Assembly: GCF_020616155.1 (NCBI RefSeq)
Contig: NZ_CP085530.1
Location: 2,517,501-2,581,500, forward strand
DNA length: 64,000 bases
Source: Vogesella sp. XCS3
GTDB lineage: Bacteria > Pseudomonadota > Gammaproteobacteria > Burkholderiales > Chromobacteriaceae
Direction of reading: 5' to 3'
In this document: in pieces, positions 26,582 through 35,775 of the stretch
Position numbering within the stretch: the first letter of the stretch is position 1
Layout: each line of letters begins with the position of its first letter
Notes under the pieces: generated by a model
Databases searched by the model: none
What the model saw: only the letters and a program-made list of their open reading frames with translations
What the model was told of the DNA's origin: nothing
Made by a program: the position numbers and the translations under genes

Positions 26582-27952
26582 TTAGTGCGACACCGCCTTC
26601 AGCATGTCTTCTACTACTTTCTTGGCGTCGCCAAACACCATCATGGTCTTGTCCATGTAGAACAGCTCGTTGTCGAGGCCGGCGTAGCCCACGCTCATCG
26701 AGCGCTTCACCACGATGACGGTACGCGCCTTGTGCGCTTCCAGAATCGGCATGCCGTAGATCGGGCTTTGCTTGTCTTTCTGCGCGGCCGGGTTCACCAC
26801 GTCGTTGGCGCCAATCACCAGTACCACGTCGGTGTTGGAGAAGTCGGAGTTGATCTCTTCCATCTCCTGCACCTGCTCGTACGGCACTTCGGCTTCGGCC
26901 AGCAGCACGTTCATGTGGCCTGGCATACGGCCCGCCACCGGGTGGATGGCGTAGCGCACGTTGACGCCCTTCTGGTGCAGCAGCTCGGCAAACTCTTGCA
27001 GGGCGTGCTGGGCGCGCGACACGGCCAGACCGTAACCCGGCACGATGATCACGCTGTCGGCGTTGCTCATCAGGAAGGTGGCGTCTTCGGCCGAACCGGA
27101 CTTGTAGTTCTTCGGGCCGCTGTCGGCGCTGCCACCGCTGCCGGCTTCGGCACCAAAACCACCCAGCAGCACGCTGACGATGGAGCGGTTCATGGCCTTG
27201 CACATGATGTAGGACAGGATGGCACCGGAAGAGCCCACGCACGCGCCGGCAATGATCAGCACCGGGTTGTTCAGCGTAAAGCCGATACCCGCTGCCGCCC
27301 AGCCGGAGTAGCTGTTCAGCATGGATACCACTACCGGCATGTCGGCACCGCCGATCGGGATGATCAGCGTCACGCCCAGTACCAGCGCAATGGCCACCAT
27401 CATCAGGAAGGCGCCGTGGCTATCGGTAAGGAAGTACGCCACGCCAAAGCCCACCATGGCCAGCGCCAGCACCAGGTTCAGCAAATGTTGGCCGCTGAAG
27501 TTCACGGCCTTGGCGCCAAACCTGCCGGACAGCTTGCCGTAGGCCACCACCGAGGCGGTGAAGGTAATGGCACCGATAAAGGCACCGATGAACAGCTCCA
27601 CCTTCTGCACGCCGGTGTGCTCGACACCGGTATGGAAGATGGCGGCCACGGCGATCAGCACCGCGGACAAGCCCACCAGCGAGTGCATGGCGGCTACCAG
27701 CTCGGGCATGCCGGTCATCTCGACGGTTTTGGCCTTGTACGCGCCAATGGCGCCACCAGCCACGATGGCACCGACAATCAGCGCCAGCACCGGCTTGTCC
27801 ATGATCATGAAGGTGGTGGCCACGGCAATCAGCATGCCGATAATGCCGTAGCGGTTACCCTGGATCGCCGTGGTAGGCGAGGACAGGCCTTTCAGTGCCA
27901 GGATGAACAGCACGGCTGCCACCAGGTACAGTACTGCGGATACGTTCTCCAT
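26582..27952 (-). CDS. pntB: NAD(P) transhydrogenase subunit beta
   Basis: 456 residues, standard PntB length. The first about 260 residues form eight or nine membrane helices; the rest is the NADP-binding domain III with VIIVPGYGLAVSRAQHAL, HPVAGRMPGHMNVLLAEA and LVIGANDVVNPAA. With both alpha subunits it couples proton entry to hydride transfer from NADH to NADP, supplying NADPH. A short Gly/Ser stretch joins the two halves. The gene follows pntAB by three bases. Confidence 0.96.
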   Translation of the reverse strand: MENVSAVLYLVAAVLFILALKGLSSPTTAIQGNRYGIIGMLIAVATTFMIMDKPVLALIVGAIVAGGAIGAYKAKTVEMTGMPELVAAMHSLVGLSAVLIAVAAIFHTGVEHTGVQKVELFIGAFIGAITFTASVVAYGKLSGRFGAKAVNFSGQHLLNLVLALAMVGFGVAYFLTDSHGAFLMMVAIALVLGVTLIIPIGGADMPVVVSMLNSYSGWAAAGIGFTLNNPVLIIAGACVGSSGAILSYIMCKAMNRSIVSVLLGGFGAEAGSGGSADSGPKNYKSGSAEDATFLMSNADSVIIVPGYGLAVSRAQHALQEFAELLHQKGVNVRYAIHPVAGRMPGHMNVLLAEAEVPYEQVQEMEEINSDFSNTDVVLVIGANDVVNPAAQKDKQSPIYGMPILEAHKARTVIVVKRSMSVGYAGLDNELFYMDKTMMVFGDAKKVVEDMLKAVSH

Positions 27953-27955
27953 CTG

Positions 27956-28261
27956 TTATGCCCCCTGTTTTTTCTTCTTCTTGAACATGTCGAGCATGCG
28001 CTGGGTGACCATGAAGCCACCGAAGATGTTGATACTGGCCAGGAAGATACCGATGGTGCCCAGCACCGATGTCACGGTGATCTGGCTGCCATTGATGTCC
28101 ACCACCTGCAGCATGGCGCCCACGATGATGATGCCGGAAATGGCATTGGTTACCGCCATCAGCGGGGTATGCAGGGCCGGGGTAACGTTCCACACCACGT
28201 GGTAGCCCACGAACACGGCCAGAACGAAGATGGTGAAGCTGGAGATAAACGGGTCAACCAT
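27956..28261 (-). CDS. pntAB: NAD(P) transhydrogenase subunit alpha, membrane part
   Basis: 101 residues with three membrane helices ([47 protein letters not shown]) and the conserved [17 protein letters not shown] segment. It matches the C-terminal membrane domain of the E. coli PntA subunit, which in many proteobacteria is a separate polypeptide, as here. It sits between pntAA and pntB in one operon and ends in a Lys-rich tail. Confidence 0.94.
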   Translation of the reverse strand: MVDPFISSFTIFVLAVFVGYHVVWNVTPALHTPLMAVTNAISGIIIVGAMLQVVDINGSQITVTSVLGTIGIFLASINIFGGFMVTQRMLDMFKKKKKQGA

Positions 28262-28272
28262 GATGGCACCTC

Positions 28273-29394
28273 CTAGTTGGCCGCAGGAAAGCGCACCTGG
28301 CCGTCGTGCGTCACCAGGGTGGCCGCCAGCAGGTCGTCTTCCAGATTAAGGGTGAAGCCTTCCTTGCTGAGCATCAGCGACAGGAAGGTGAGCAGGTTTT
28401 TGGCGTACAGGCTGGAGGCATCGGCCGCCAGCTGGCCCGGCAGGTTGTACAGGCCCACCACGGTCACGCCGTTATCGGTGCGGTGCACTTCGCCCGGCAC
28501 GGTCAGCTCACAGTTGCCGCCCGCTTCGGCTGCGATATCGATGATCACGCTGCCCGGCTTCATGGCGGCCACGATATCGCGGCTGATCAGCGTCGGCGCC
28601 TTCTTGCCCGGAATCAGCGCGGTGGTGATGATGATGTCGGCCTGGCGCGCGTGCTTGGCCACCAGCTCGGCCTGACGACGCTTGTAGTCGTCCGACATTT
28701 CCTTGGCGTACACACCGTCGTTGGCTTTCTTCTCTTCCTCGCTCATCGGTACTTCAATGAACTTGCCACCCAGGCTTTCCACCTGTTCTTTGGTAGACGG
28801 GCGCACGTCGGTTGCCTCTACCACCGCCCCCAGGCGCTTGGCCGTGGCAATAGCCTGCAAACCGGCTACCCCCACCCCCATGATCAGCACACGGGCCGGC
28901 TTCACGGTACCGGCGGCGGTCATCAGCATGGGCATGAAGCGCGGGTAGTAGTGCGTCGCCAGCAGCACCGCACGGTAGCCGGCAATGTTGTTCTGGCTGG
29001 ACAGCACGTCCATGCTCTGCGCCCGCGTGGTACGCGGCAGCAGTTCCATGGCAAAAGCCGACACCTTGCGCGCAGCCAGCTGCGGGAAGGTGGTGTTCTG
29101 GAACGGGGCCAGCTGGCCGATCAGCACCGCGCCCTCTTTCAGCTCGGCAATGGCGTCTTCCGGCAGCGGGCGCACGGTCAGCACAATGTCGCCCTGCGCC
29201 AGTACGGCGGCGCGCGACGCGGCCAGGGTGGCACCGGCTTCGGCATACGCCGCATCCGGCACGGCGGCCATATTGCCCGCCCCCGCCTCTACCACCACGG
29301 CATGACCCATGGCGACGAGCTTTTTAACCGTTTCCGGTGTCGCGGCCACGCGGCTTTCACCTGCCAGCCTTTCGGCTGGAATAGCGATTTGCAT
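28273..29394 (-). CDS. pntAA: NAD(P) transhydrogenase subunit alpha, NAD-binding part
   Basis: 373 residues from the ATG at 29394 (AAGGAAG upstream); a longer frame to 29559 has no ribosome-binding site. It begins [26 protein letters not shown] and has the NAD-binding loop [29 protein letters not shown]. It is the soluble domain I of the proton-translocating transhydrogenase. First gene of the pntAA-pntAB-pntB operon, with a 550-bp untranslated region upstream. Confidence 0.95.
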   Translation of the reverse strand: MQIAIPAERLAGESRVAATPETVKKLVAMGHAVVVEAGAGNMAAVPDAAYAEAGATLAASRAAVLAQGDIVLTVRPLPEDAIAELKEGAVLIGQLAPFQNTTFPQLAARKVSAFAMELLPRTTRAQSMDVLSSQNNIAGYRAVLLATHYYPRFMPMLMTAAGTVKPARVLIMGVGVAGLQAIATAKRLGAVVEATDVRPSTKEQVESLGGKFIEVPMSEEEKKANDGVYAKEMSDDYKRRQAELVAKHARQADIIITTALIPGKKAPTLISRDIVAAMKPGSVIIDIAAEAGGNCELTVPGEVHRTDNGVTVVGLYNLPGQLAADASSLYAKNLLTFLSLMLSKEGFTLNLEDDLLAATLVTHDGQVRFPAAN

Positions 29395-29946
29395 GGTCTT
29401 CCTTTCTGCAAATGGATGAATGACAAATAAAAAATCTAAAGATAGCGAACGCCCGTGCGAGGCTTGATTTCGAACGAGCGTTTGAATTCTTACTACATCA
29501 CGACTTTTGATTTGGCGCAATGCTTTTACAAAAAAGCGACATGCCAAACGGGCTGCCACTGCACCAATGTCGTGCCATTGCTGTCATGAATACTGTCAGA
29601 CAACAACTTAATCAACTGATTTGAAACGACCTTTTAGCATTTGTTGCATATGGCGCGGCCAACTGTGGCGTGCATTGCACGTTGCTGCGCTGCGACATTG
29701 CCATGGCCAGGGGGAGAACACACGCACCAGCATGGCGAAAAGACACAGCGAATCAGCATATTGCGCCGCAACATATGCACTACAGTAGACAATCTTGTCC
29801 GACACTTTGTAAAGAAGGGTTTACGCTTAAGGGGTAATCCCTGTATCAAATGCAGCTAATTACTTACCGTATCAGGCAATTTCTGCATTATGACGACAGT
29901 TTTGTAACGCACTCCGTTACGCTTTTTTCATGAAATGGAGCAAAGC
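29395..29946. other. Long divergent intergenic region between pntAA and the phosphodiesterase gene
   Basis: About 550 bp, AT-richer than the flanks, with no supported gene. It must contain promoters for the divergent pnt operon and phosphodiesterase gene. No riboswitch or tRNA was recognised; short open frames on both strands are low-quality. Confidence 0.55.
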
Positions 29947-30681
29947 ATGCACTGGCCATATCCACTAGGCTTTGCCCACCGCCTGGGGGGCGCGCTGGCA
30001 CCGGAAAACACACTGGCGGGGCTGCTGCTGGCGCACCGGCTGGGTGTCAGCGGGGTGGAATGTGATGTACAGCTCAGCGCCGATGGCAAGGCCGTGATCG
30101 TGCACGACCACGCCCTGGAGCGCACCACCACCGGCAGTGGCGATGTGGCGGGGCAAACCATCGCCCAGCTGCAAACGCTGGATGCCGGGCGTTACCACCA
30201 CCTGGCCTTTGCCGGCGAGCCCTTGCCCACCCTGGCAGCCTTGGCCAGCAAAAGCCGCAAGCTGGGCATGGCGGTCAACCTGGAGCTGAAACCAGCACGC
30301 GAGCCCGCCGCCATGGCACGCGTCTGCATGGCCGAAATCCAGGCCCTATGGCAAGGCGCGGCGCTGCCGCCGCTGCTATCGTCGTTCGATACGGCCGCGC
30401 TCGCCGCCGCACAGTTGGCCGCACCGCAGCTACCCCGTGCCCTGCTGCTGGAAACCCTATCAGAAGACAGCGTAGCGCAGGCCCGGGCACTGGGTTGTAG
30501 CGCCATACACGTGCATTACCGGGCGCTGGACGAAGCCAGTGTGCAGGCCCTGCACCAGGCCGGGTTGGCGGTGATGGCGTGGACGGTGAACCAGCTGGAA
30601 GACATGCAAAGGCTGCGCCACTGGGGGGTGAACATGCTGTGCACCGACCGGCCAGACCGGCTGGACCCCAGCTGGCTATAA
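29947..30681 (+). CDS. ugpQ: Glycerophosphodiester phosphodiesterase
   Basis: 244 residues from ATG 29947, which has GGAG six bases before it (that GGAG lies within the alternative ATG start at 29935). The TIM-barrel catalytic residues of the GDPD family are present: FAHRLGGALAPENT, the acidic pair in VECDVQLSADG, and VIVHDHALERTT. It hydrolyses glycerophosphodiesters to glycerol-3-phosphate and an alcohol. No signal peptide, so cytoplasmic like UgpQ; no ugp transporter genes are adjacent. The symbol is by similarity of type. Confidence 0.9.
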   Translation: MHWPYPLGFAHRLGGALAPENTLAGLLLAHRLGVSGVECDVQLSADGKAVIVHDHALERTTTGSGDVAGQTIAQLQTLDAGRYHHLAFAGEPLPTLAALASKSRKLGMAVNLELKPAREPAAMARVCMAEIQALWQGAALPPLLSSFDTAALAAAQLAAPQLPRALLLETLSEDSVAQARALGCSAIHVHYRALDEASVQALHQAGLAVMAWTVNQLEDMQRLRHWGVNMLCTDRPDRLDPSWL

Positions 30682-30729
30682 ACCGGACATCAGCACAGCC
30701 GCAGGCGCCTCACCGCCCTGCTGCTGACA

Positions 30730-30759
30730 AAAAAGCCTGCTTGCGTGGCAAACAGGCTT
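30730..30759 (-). terminator. Terminator of the binding-protein gene pair
   Basis: Stem AAGCCTG / CAGGCTT (30733-30759) with an extended A-run to its left, a U-run for leftward transcripts, 33 bp past the stop at 30792. Confidence 0.65.
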
Positions 30760-30791
30760 GGTCATCCGTCAGGGCGGGTAATCGGCGCGCC

Positions 30792-31613
30792 CTATGGCCG
30801 CAAGGCCCCGGCATCGTAGGCACAGCCCGGGGTACGCCAGCCTGGCGTGGCGCGCTCGCAACGGCGGCTACGCGACATCTGCCGGGTAGGGTCCAGCTGG
30901 CCGATGGCGCGCATACGCATAATCGCCATGGCCACATTCGCACGGTAAGGCCCCCATGGCGACAGCCGGGAAAAAGCAATAAATCCACCGTAGGATTTGG
31001 CCTGCAAAGGCATCTGTCGCACGCGCTGCGCCAGTGACTCGGCCGCCAGCACGCTACGGCCGTGCAACACCGGCGCAATCACCACATCTACCCGCCCGGC
31101 CACCAGCTTGCGCATGGACTCGGCCGTGTGCAGCGCCACGTCCTTTTGCAGCGAGGTATCGCTGTCGAAACGGGCAAAATAGCGCCGCTCGTGCGTCACC
31201 CCCACGCGCAAGCCAGCCAGGTCTTCGTAGCGTGCCAGCGGGCGACGGTCGTTGCTGCGCATGAAAAAGGCAATGCGCGAATCCTCTTCCAGCCCCGGCG
31301 AGATAAAGTCGATATACGCCACCCGCTCCGGCGTAGCTGCCATGCCCAGCGCCACGTCGGCCTCTCCCCTTTGCATCAGCTGCAGGCAGCGGCTCAGCGA
31401 ACACTCGATGAAATGCGGTGTGGCGTCCAGCTGCTCGGCCAGCAGCCGCAAGATGTGCGCGTAGGGTCCCTGCGCCTCGCCATTGGCATCGATCGTTTTC
31501 CAGGGCGGCATCACGCTAAAGGCAATATTCAGCACGCCAGGCTGCGCTGCCTGCACGGGCATGGCACAGGCTGCGGCCAACATCAGGGCCAGTAATCGGT
31601 AGCGCAGCTTCAC
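30792..31613 (-). CDS. Periplasmic substrate-binding protein (SBP_bac_3 family)
   Basis: 273 residues: signal peptide (RYRLLALMLAAACAMPVQA), then an amino-acid-binding type fold (VMPPWKTIDANGEAQGPYAHILRLLAEQL, GEADVALGMAATPERVAYIDF, LAGLRVGVTHERRY). No transporter membrane or ATPase genes are nearby. Its ATG overlaps the previous gene's stop in an ATGA junction, and the two proteins are distant paralogs. The long Arg/Pro-rich tail after LDPTRQMSRS is unusual. Such orphan proteins may act as sensors or use a remote transporter. Confidence 0.82.
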   Translation of the reverse strand: MKLRYRLLALMLAAACAMPVQAAQPGVLNIAFSVMPPWKTIDANGEAQGPYAHILRLLAEQLDATPHFIECSLSRCLQLMQRGEADVALGMAATPERVAYIDFISPGLEEDSRIAFFMRSNDRRPLARYEDLAGLRVGVTHERRYFARFDSDTSLQKDVALHTAESMRKLVAGRVDVVIAPVLHGRSVLAAESLAQRVRQMPLQAKSYGGFIAFSRLSPWGPYRANVAMAIMRMRAIGQLDPTRQMSRSRRCERATPGWRTPGCAYDAGALRP

Positions 31614-32377
31614 GGTAACGGCCTTATCGCCATCTCGGCGTCGGCCTTGGCCAGCAAGCGGCGGATCGTGCCGTCCTTCACCATGCCGGCCAACTGCTGC
31701 GACAGCACACCTTTCAGCTGCTGTGCCACTACAGAACGGCGAGAGATAGCGATGCGACGTGGCTCGCCAAACTCGAATGACACACGGGCCTGACGGTACA
31801 GCCCGCGATAGCGCGACTCGCGCAGCTCGCCCTGCACTTGCAAGGCATTGATCAGCAGCACATCAAAACGCTTGGCCTGCAGTTTGCGCAGCGCCATGTC
31901 TATTGTGGGGGCTGCATCGCGGCGGATACGGTTATCGGCGTCAAACTGCGGAAAGTAGTGCACCCCCTCGACCACCCCCACGCGCAGGGGCAGCAGATCT
32001 TCATAGCGCTGCAGCACACGCGGGTCGTTACTGCGCTGCAAGACCACGGTACGGCTGCTGGGGGCAAATGGCGGGTCGAGAAACGCCAGGTAAGCATCAC
32101 GATCCGGGCCGCCCTTCACCCCGATGGTGATATCGGCGCTGCCGGTTTCCATCATGGCCAGGACGCGTTTGAGCGGCACCTGTTCGATTTCCAGCACCAG
32201 CTGGCTACGGCGGGCCAGCTCACGAATGATATCCACGTAAGCTCCGGCGGGCCTGCCGGCGGCATCCAGCATTTTGTAGGGTTCTGCTGTATTGAAGGCA
32301 AACACCAGGCGCTGGGCATGGGCTGGCCACAAGGCCAGGCACAAGCACGCTACCCCTATGGACTTGCACCACTGCAT
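31610..32377 (-). CDS. Periplasmic substrate-binding protein, tandem paralog
   Basis: 255 residues from ATG 32377, chosen because it places a good signal peptide (KSIGVACLCLALWPAHA) at the N-terminus; an ATG-like start at 32428 would precede it by 17 residues. The SBP_bac_3 pattern is clear: FAFNTAEPYKMLDAAGRPAGAYVDIIREL, GSADITIGVKGGPDRDAYLAF, LLPLRVGVVEG. It is the first gene of a two-gene unit with another binding protein. No transporter subunits are adjacent. Confidence 0.8.
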   Translation of the reverse strand: MQWCKSIGVACLCLALWPAHAQRLVFAFNTAEPYKMLDAAGRPAGAYVDIIRELARRSQLVLEIEQVPLKRVLAMMETGSADITIGVKGGPDRDAYLAFLDPPFAPSSRTVVLQRSNDPRVLQRYEDLLPLRVGVVEGVHYFPQFDADNRIRRDAAPTIDMALRKLQAKRFDVLLINALQVQGELRESRYRGLYRQARVSFEFGEPRRIAISRRSVVAQQLKGVLSQQLAGMVKDGTIRRLLAKADAEMAIRPLP

Positions 32378-32502
32378 CAGCGGGCTGCCATCAGGGTGCA
32401 AGCCGGGTAAAAAGCAGACATCAGACACAACATGGCTGGCCCCTTATTGGCAAGCGGAATCACTTTATAAGTTTAGCATTGCCCCATCGATAGCATGGAT
32501 AA

Positions 32503-34161
32503 TCATTTAAAATCTTGTGATACTGCATCGGATACTTGGCGATACAGCCAATCGCTTAGCAGCACCGGTTGCGCAAACTGCAGCTGGCCACCCTGCTCGC
32601 GTAGCGGGCGCAGCGGGTTGTCTTGCCACAATAGCTTACCCAATAAGTAATGCTCTCCTTCACGCCACTGCGGGTTGTCCACCCGGTAGCCCAGCCGGGC
32701 GGCCAACCATACGGCAGCTTCGTAATGGCTAATGTGGGACTGCGTTGCCAGGGCATCTACGCTACCGGCCGCAGCCTGTCGTGCCAGCAACAACATAGGC
32801 ACGTCGGCCACCTCTGGCTGCAAGTCGTTGTGCCCCCAACGCCCGCCCTCTCCCAAAAGCTGGCCGTGGTCGCCAGTAATCAGCAGATAGCGCTCGCCGG
32901 ACAAAGCCTCGAACTGGCGGATGATCTCGCCCAGCACATCGTCGGCATACAGCACGGCGTTATCGTAGGCATTGGACTTGCGGGTGGCGTAAAGCAAGGC
33001 ATCGTCGGTAGGCCAGCGCTCAAAGCGATCGCCACGGTGGCGGTAGTTGTCCTGATACGGGCTGTGTGCGCTGCGCAGGTTCAGCATCACAAAACTGCGG
33101 TCGCCCAGCGTTTGCTGGGCCAATAGCTGCGGTAAAGCGTGGTCGTGATGCTGGCTAAACAACAGCGGGTGATCTTCACGGCTGATGCGCACATCCATAA
33201 ACGTGCTGCCCAGATTAGCCAGCAACCTGGACTCCTGAGAAGACAGCCACAAAGTATGAAAACCCTGCTGGCGCGCCAGACGAAACAGATTGTACGGCTG
33301 CCGGCGTAACAGATGGTGCTGCCCCGGGTGGCTCACCAGGTTCACAAAGCTGGGCAAAGACACCGCCGTTGCTACGCCGGACGCAATACCCGGCCGCGCC
33401 AGCAGGCCGGGCGTGGCCGCCAGCTGCGGCGTGGTAGCGCGCGGGTAGCCCAGCACCCCAAGCCGGCTGCCACGCAGCGAATCCACCACCACCACCCATA
33501 CGTGCTTCGCCTGGCTGGGCAGCGGCTGCAACTGGTACGGTTGCGGCGGCGGCAACGGTAACGCGGCCTGGTCGCGCCCGGCCAAGCGTACGGCGTAATA
33601 GGCAAAAGCGTTCAGGCTGTTGTGCAGGCTGCTGCGTGTCGGCCCGGGCATGAAGGCGTCCATGTCGCGGTAGGTGGCGCGGTAGGGTTTGGCCAGCAAC
33701 ACCGCCAGCACCAGCACCACGCCTAGCACACGCCAGCCCAGCGCTGGCGGCGGCAAGCGCCCCAGTAGCCAGGCCAGCAGCCCGTACGGCAGGCCTACAG
33801 CCAGCCATACCGGCCAGTGGTCTTGCCAATGGTGGCGGGCGCTCTGCCACACCTCGCCGGGCTGGCCAAACAGGCTGACCAGCTCTGCCGGCGCCAGTGG
33901 CTCGCCGGCAAACGAAATATTGCCCAGCTGTACCAGTTGCATGGCGGCCAACAGCGCCAGCAGCGGCCAAACCAGCCAGCGGCGACCCAACAGGGTCATA
34001 CCCAGGGCAAACAGCCACAGCACGGCCACGTAGCGCAGCTCGAACTCGGCCTGGTTCGCCCCCGTGAACTGCTGCTGGATCACGTCATCCAGTAGCAACA
34101 AGGCGGTTGCCAAGGTGGCCCAGACGGGCCGGAGCCCCAAACGGTCGACGCGCATTGCCAT
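32503..34161 (-). CDS. Membrane sulfatase-fold transferase (phosphoethanolamine transferase-like)
   Basis: 552 residues from ATG 34161 (AGGG upstream; a TTG at 34179 is less likely). Five membrane helices occupy about the first 190 residues. A periplasmic alkaline-phosphatase/sulfatase domain follows: VWVVVVDSLRGSRLG holds the metal-binding Asp and probable Ser or Thr nucleophile region, and LLITGDHGQLLGEGGRWGHN carries the metal-binding Asp-His pair and distal His. This arrangement resembles EptA/CptA phosphoethanolamine transferases and LTA-synthase-like enzymes, but the usual Thr motif is not obvious. It may modify lipid A or another glycan. A single gene ending 60 bp before the binding-protein genes. 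Confidence 0.75.
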   Translation of the reverse strand: MAMRVDRLGLRPVWATLATALLLLDDVIQQQFTGANQAEFELRYVAVLWLFALGMTLLGRRWLVWPLLALLAAMQLVQLGNISFAGEPLAPAELVSLFGQPGEVWQSARHHWQDHWPVWLAVGLPYGLLAWLLGRLPPPALGWRVLGVVLVLAVLLAKPYRATYRDMDAFMPGPTRSSLHNSLNAFAYYAVRLAGRDQAALPLPPPQPYQLQPLPSQAKHVWVVVVDSLRGSRLGVLGYPRATTPQLAATPGLLARPGIASGVATAVSLPSFVNLVSHPGQHHLLRRQPYNLFRLARQQGFHTLWLSSQESRLLANLGSTFMDVRISREDHPLLFSQHHDHALPQLLAQQTLGDRSFVMLNLRSAHSPYQDNYRHRGDRFERWPTDDALLYATRKSNAYDNAVLYADDVLGEIIRQFEALSGERYLLITGDHGQLLGEGGRWGHNDLQPEVADVPMLLLARQAAAGSVDALATQSHISHYEAAVWLAARLGYRVDNPQWREGEHYLLGKLLWQDNPLRPLREQGGQLQFAQPVLLSDWLYRQVSDAVSQDFK

Positions 34162-34221
34162 GCTTGCCCTGTGATACAAAGCCGGTTCAGACCGCCGGCC
34201 CGGCAGCAGGTTCAGGCGGGC

Positions 34222-35574
34222 TTACTTACCGATGCAGAAACGGCTGAAAATCACGCCTAGCAGGTCGTCCGGGGTGAACTTGCCGGTAATTTCCGACAGG
34301 CTGTTCTGCGCCATGCGCAGCTCTTCGGCAAAGATTTCCACCATCTGCCAATCGGCCTCGGCCAGGCCCAGGTGGTCGGCGGCGCGGGCGATGGCGTCCA
34401 GGTGGCGTTCGCGCGCCAGGAACACGCCTTCGCTGTCGCCGCTGTAGCCGATCATTTCCAGCAGCAGCGCGCGCAGGTCGTCTACGCCAGCGTGGGTACG
34501 CGCTGACAGGTGCACTACCGGGTGGCCGTCTTGCTCGCTGCGGCCAACCTGGCCGCCGGACAGGTCTACCTTGTTGAACACGTGTACGCGCGGCAAGCGC
34601 GGTGGCAGCTTGGCCAGAATGGCGTGCACCTCGGGCACCAGGCCATCGCGGCTATCGGCCAGCACCAGCACCACGTCGGCGCGCTCCACCGCCTGCCAGG
34701 TGCGCTCGATGCCGATCTTTTCCACCACGTCGTTGGTATCACGCAGGCCGGCGGTATCGATGATGTGCACCGGCACGCCGTCGATCACGATTTCCTCGCG
34801 CACGGTGTCGCGGGTGGTGCCGGCAATGTCGGTGACGATGGCGATGTCGTCGCCAGCCAGCGCGTTCATCAGGCTGGATTTGCCCACGTTAGGCTGGCCT
34901 ACCAGCACCACGTGCATGCCCTCGCGCAGCAGCGCGCCCTGCTTGGCGGTGGCCTGCACTTTTTGCAGTTGGCCGCGCAGGCGGCGCAGGCGCCCTACCG
35001 CGTCGGCCTTTTCCAGAAAATCGATGTCTTCTTCCGGGAAGTCCAGCGTGGCTTCCACCAGCATGCGCAGGTTGATCAGCTCGTCCACCAGGGTATGAAT
35101 CTCGTGCGAGAACGCGCCCTTCAGCGATTTGAGCGCGCTCTTGGCCGCGCTTTCGCTGGCGGCGTCGATCAGGTCTGCCACGCTCTCGGCCTGCGCCAGG
35201 TCCAGCTTGTCGTTCAGGAAGGCGCGCTTGGTGAACTCGCCCGGCTCGGCCAGGCGCGCGCCCAGCTGCAGGCAGCGGCTCACCAGCATCTTCATCACCA
35301 CCGGGCCACCGTGGCCCTGCAGCTCGATCACGTCTTCGCCGGTAAAGCTATTAGGGCCGGGGAAGTACAACAGCAGGCCATTGTCGATGGCGCTGCCATC
35401 GGCATCGTAAAAATCGGTGTAGGTGGCGTAGCGCGGCTTGGGCGTTTTACCGCCACTGATGGCCTGGGCAAAGGGCAACAGGTCGCGGCCGGAGACGCGC
35501 ACCACCCCCACGCCGCCACGGCCGGGGGCAGTGGCAATAGCGCAGATGGTGCTGGGGGTGTAGCTGAGGCTCAT
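34222..35574 (-). CDS. mnmE: tRNA modification GTPase MnmE
   Basis: 450 residues. The N-terminal formyl-THF-binding domain begins [21 protein letters not shown]. The inserted Ras-like G domain has [10 protein letters not shown], the DIAGTTRD loop, DTAGLRDT and NKVDL. The protein ends in FCIGK, the universal MnmE C-terminus with the catalytic Cys. With MnmG it installs cmnm5 on the wobble uridine of some tRNAs. Its location after yidC near dnaA is the conserved gammaproteobacterial and betaproteobacterial order. Confidence 0.97.
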   Translation of the reverse strand: MSLSYTPSTICAIATAPGRGGVGVVRVSGRDLLPFAQAISGGKTPKPRYATYTDFYDADGSAIDNGLLLYFPGPNSFTGEDVIELQGHGGPVVMKMLVSRCLQLGARLAEPGEFTKRAFLNDKLDLAQAESVADLIDAASESAAKSALKSLKGAFSHEIHTLVDELINLRMLVEATLDFPEEDIDFLEKADAVGRLRRLRGQLQKVQATAKQGALLREGMHVVLVGQPNVGKSSLMNALAGDDIAIVTDIAGTTRDTVREEIVIDGVPVHIIDTAGLRDTNDVVEKIGIERTWQAVERADVVLVLADSRDGLVPEVHAILAKLPPRLPRVHVFNKVDLSGGQVGRSEQDGHPVVHLSARTHAGVDDLRALLLEMIGYSGDSEGVFLARERHLDAIARAADHLGLAEADWQMVEIFAEELRMAQNSLSEITGKFTPDDLLGVIFSRFCIGK

Positions 35575-35596
35575 GGGGTTTCCTTAGATTCTGGGG

Positions 35597-35682
35597 CCAC
35601 GAAAACCACGAAAAGACACCCAAAACGGCGAGTCAGGCAACTCCTGACAAACGGCTTTCGTATTCTTTCGTGGGGTTCGTGG
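35597..35682. repeat. Structured inverted repeat upstream of mnmE
   Basis: Outer arms at 35597-35613 and 35666-35682 match at 15 of 17 positions (TTCGTGG-rich), and a second small palindrome GTCAGG / CCTGAC lies between at 35632-35648. The unit could form a branched hairpin in the mnmE leader or be an intergenic repeat element. Confidence 0.55.
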
Positions 35683-35720
35683 CAATAAGCATGTTAGTCC
35701 GGTTTGTGACACAGGAAGCA

Positions 35721-35745
35721 AAAAGCCCGGCCAAAAGGCCGGGCT
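35721..35745 (-). terminator. Terminator of the rpmH-rnpA-yidD-yidC operon
   Basis: Perfect stem AGCCCGGCC / GGCCGGGCT with loop AAAA and a run of A on the left giving the U-run for leftward transcripts; 31 bp past the yidC stop. Confidence 0.82.
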
Positions 35746-35760
35746 GTGATTCTACCGTAC

Positions 35761-35773
35761 AAGGTTGGCCGCA
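35761..35773 (+). repeat. AAGGTTGGCCGCA repeat after yidC
   Basis: Perfect copy between the yidC stop (two bases away) and its terminator, the same arrangement as at pntB. Confidence 0.85.
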
Positions 35774-35775
35774 GA

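Noticed and set aside
26411..28276. 621-codon open frame opposite pntB/pntAB
   Set aside because: His/Gly-rich shadow of pnt genes with no family match.
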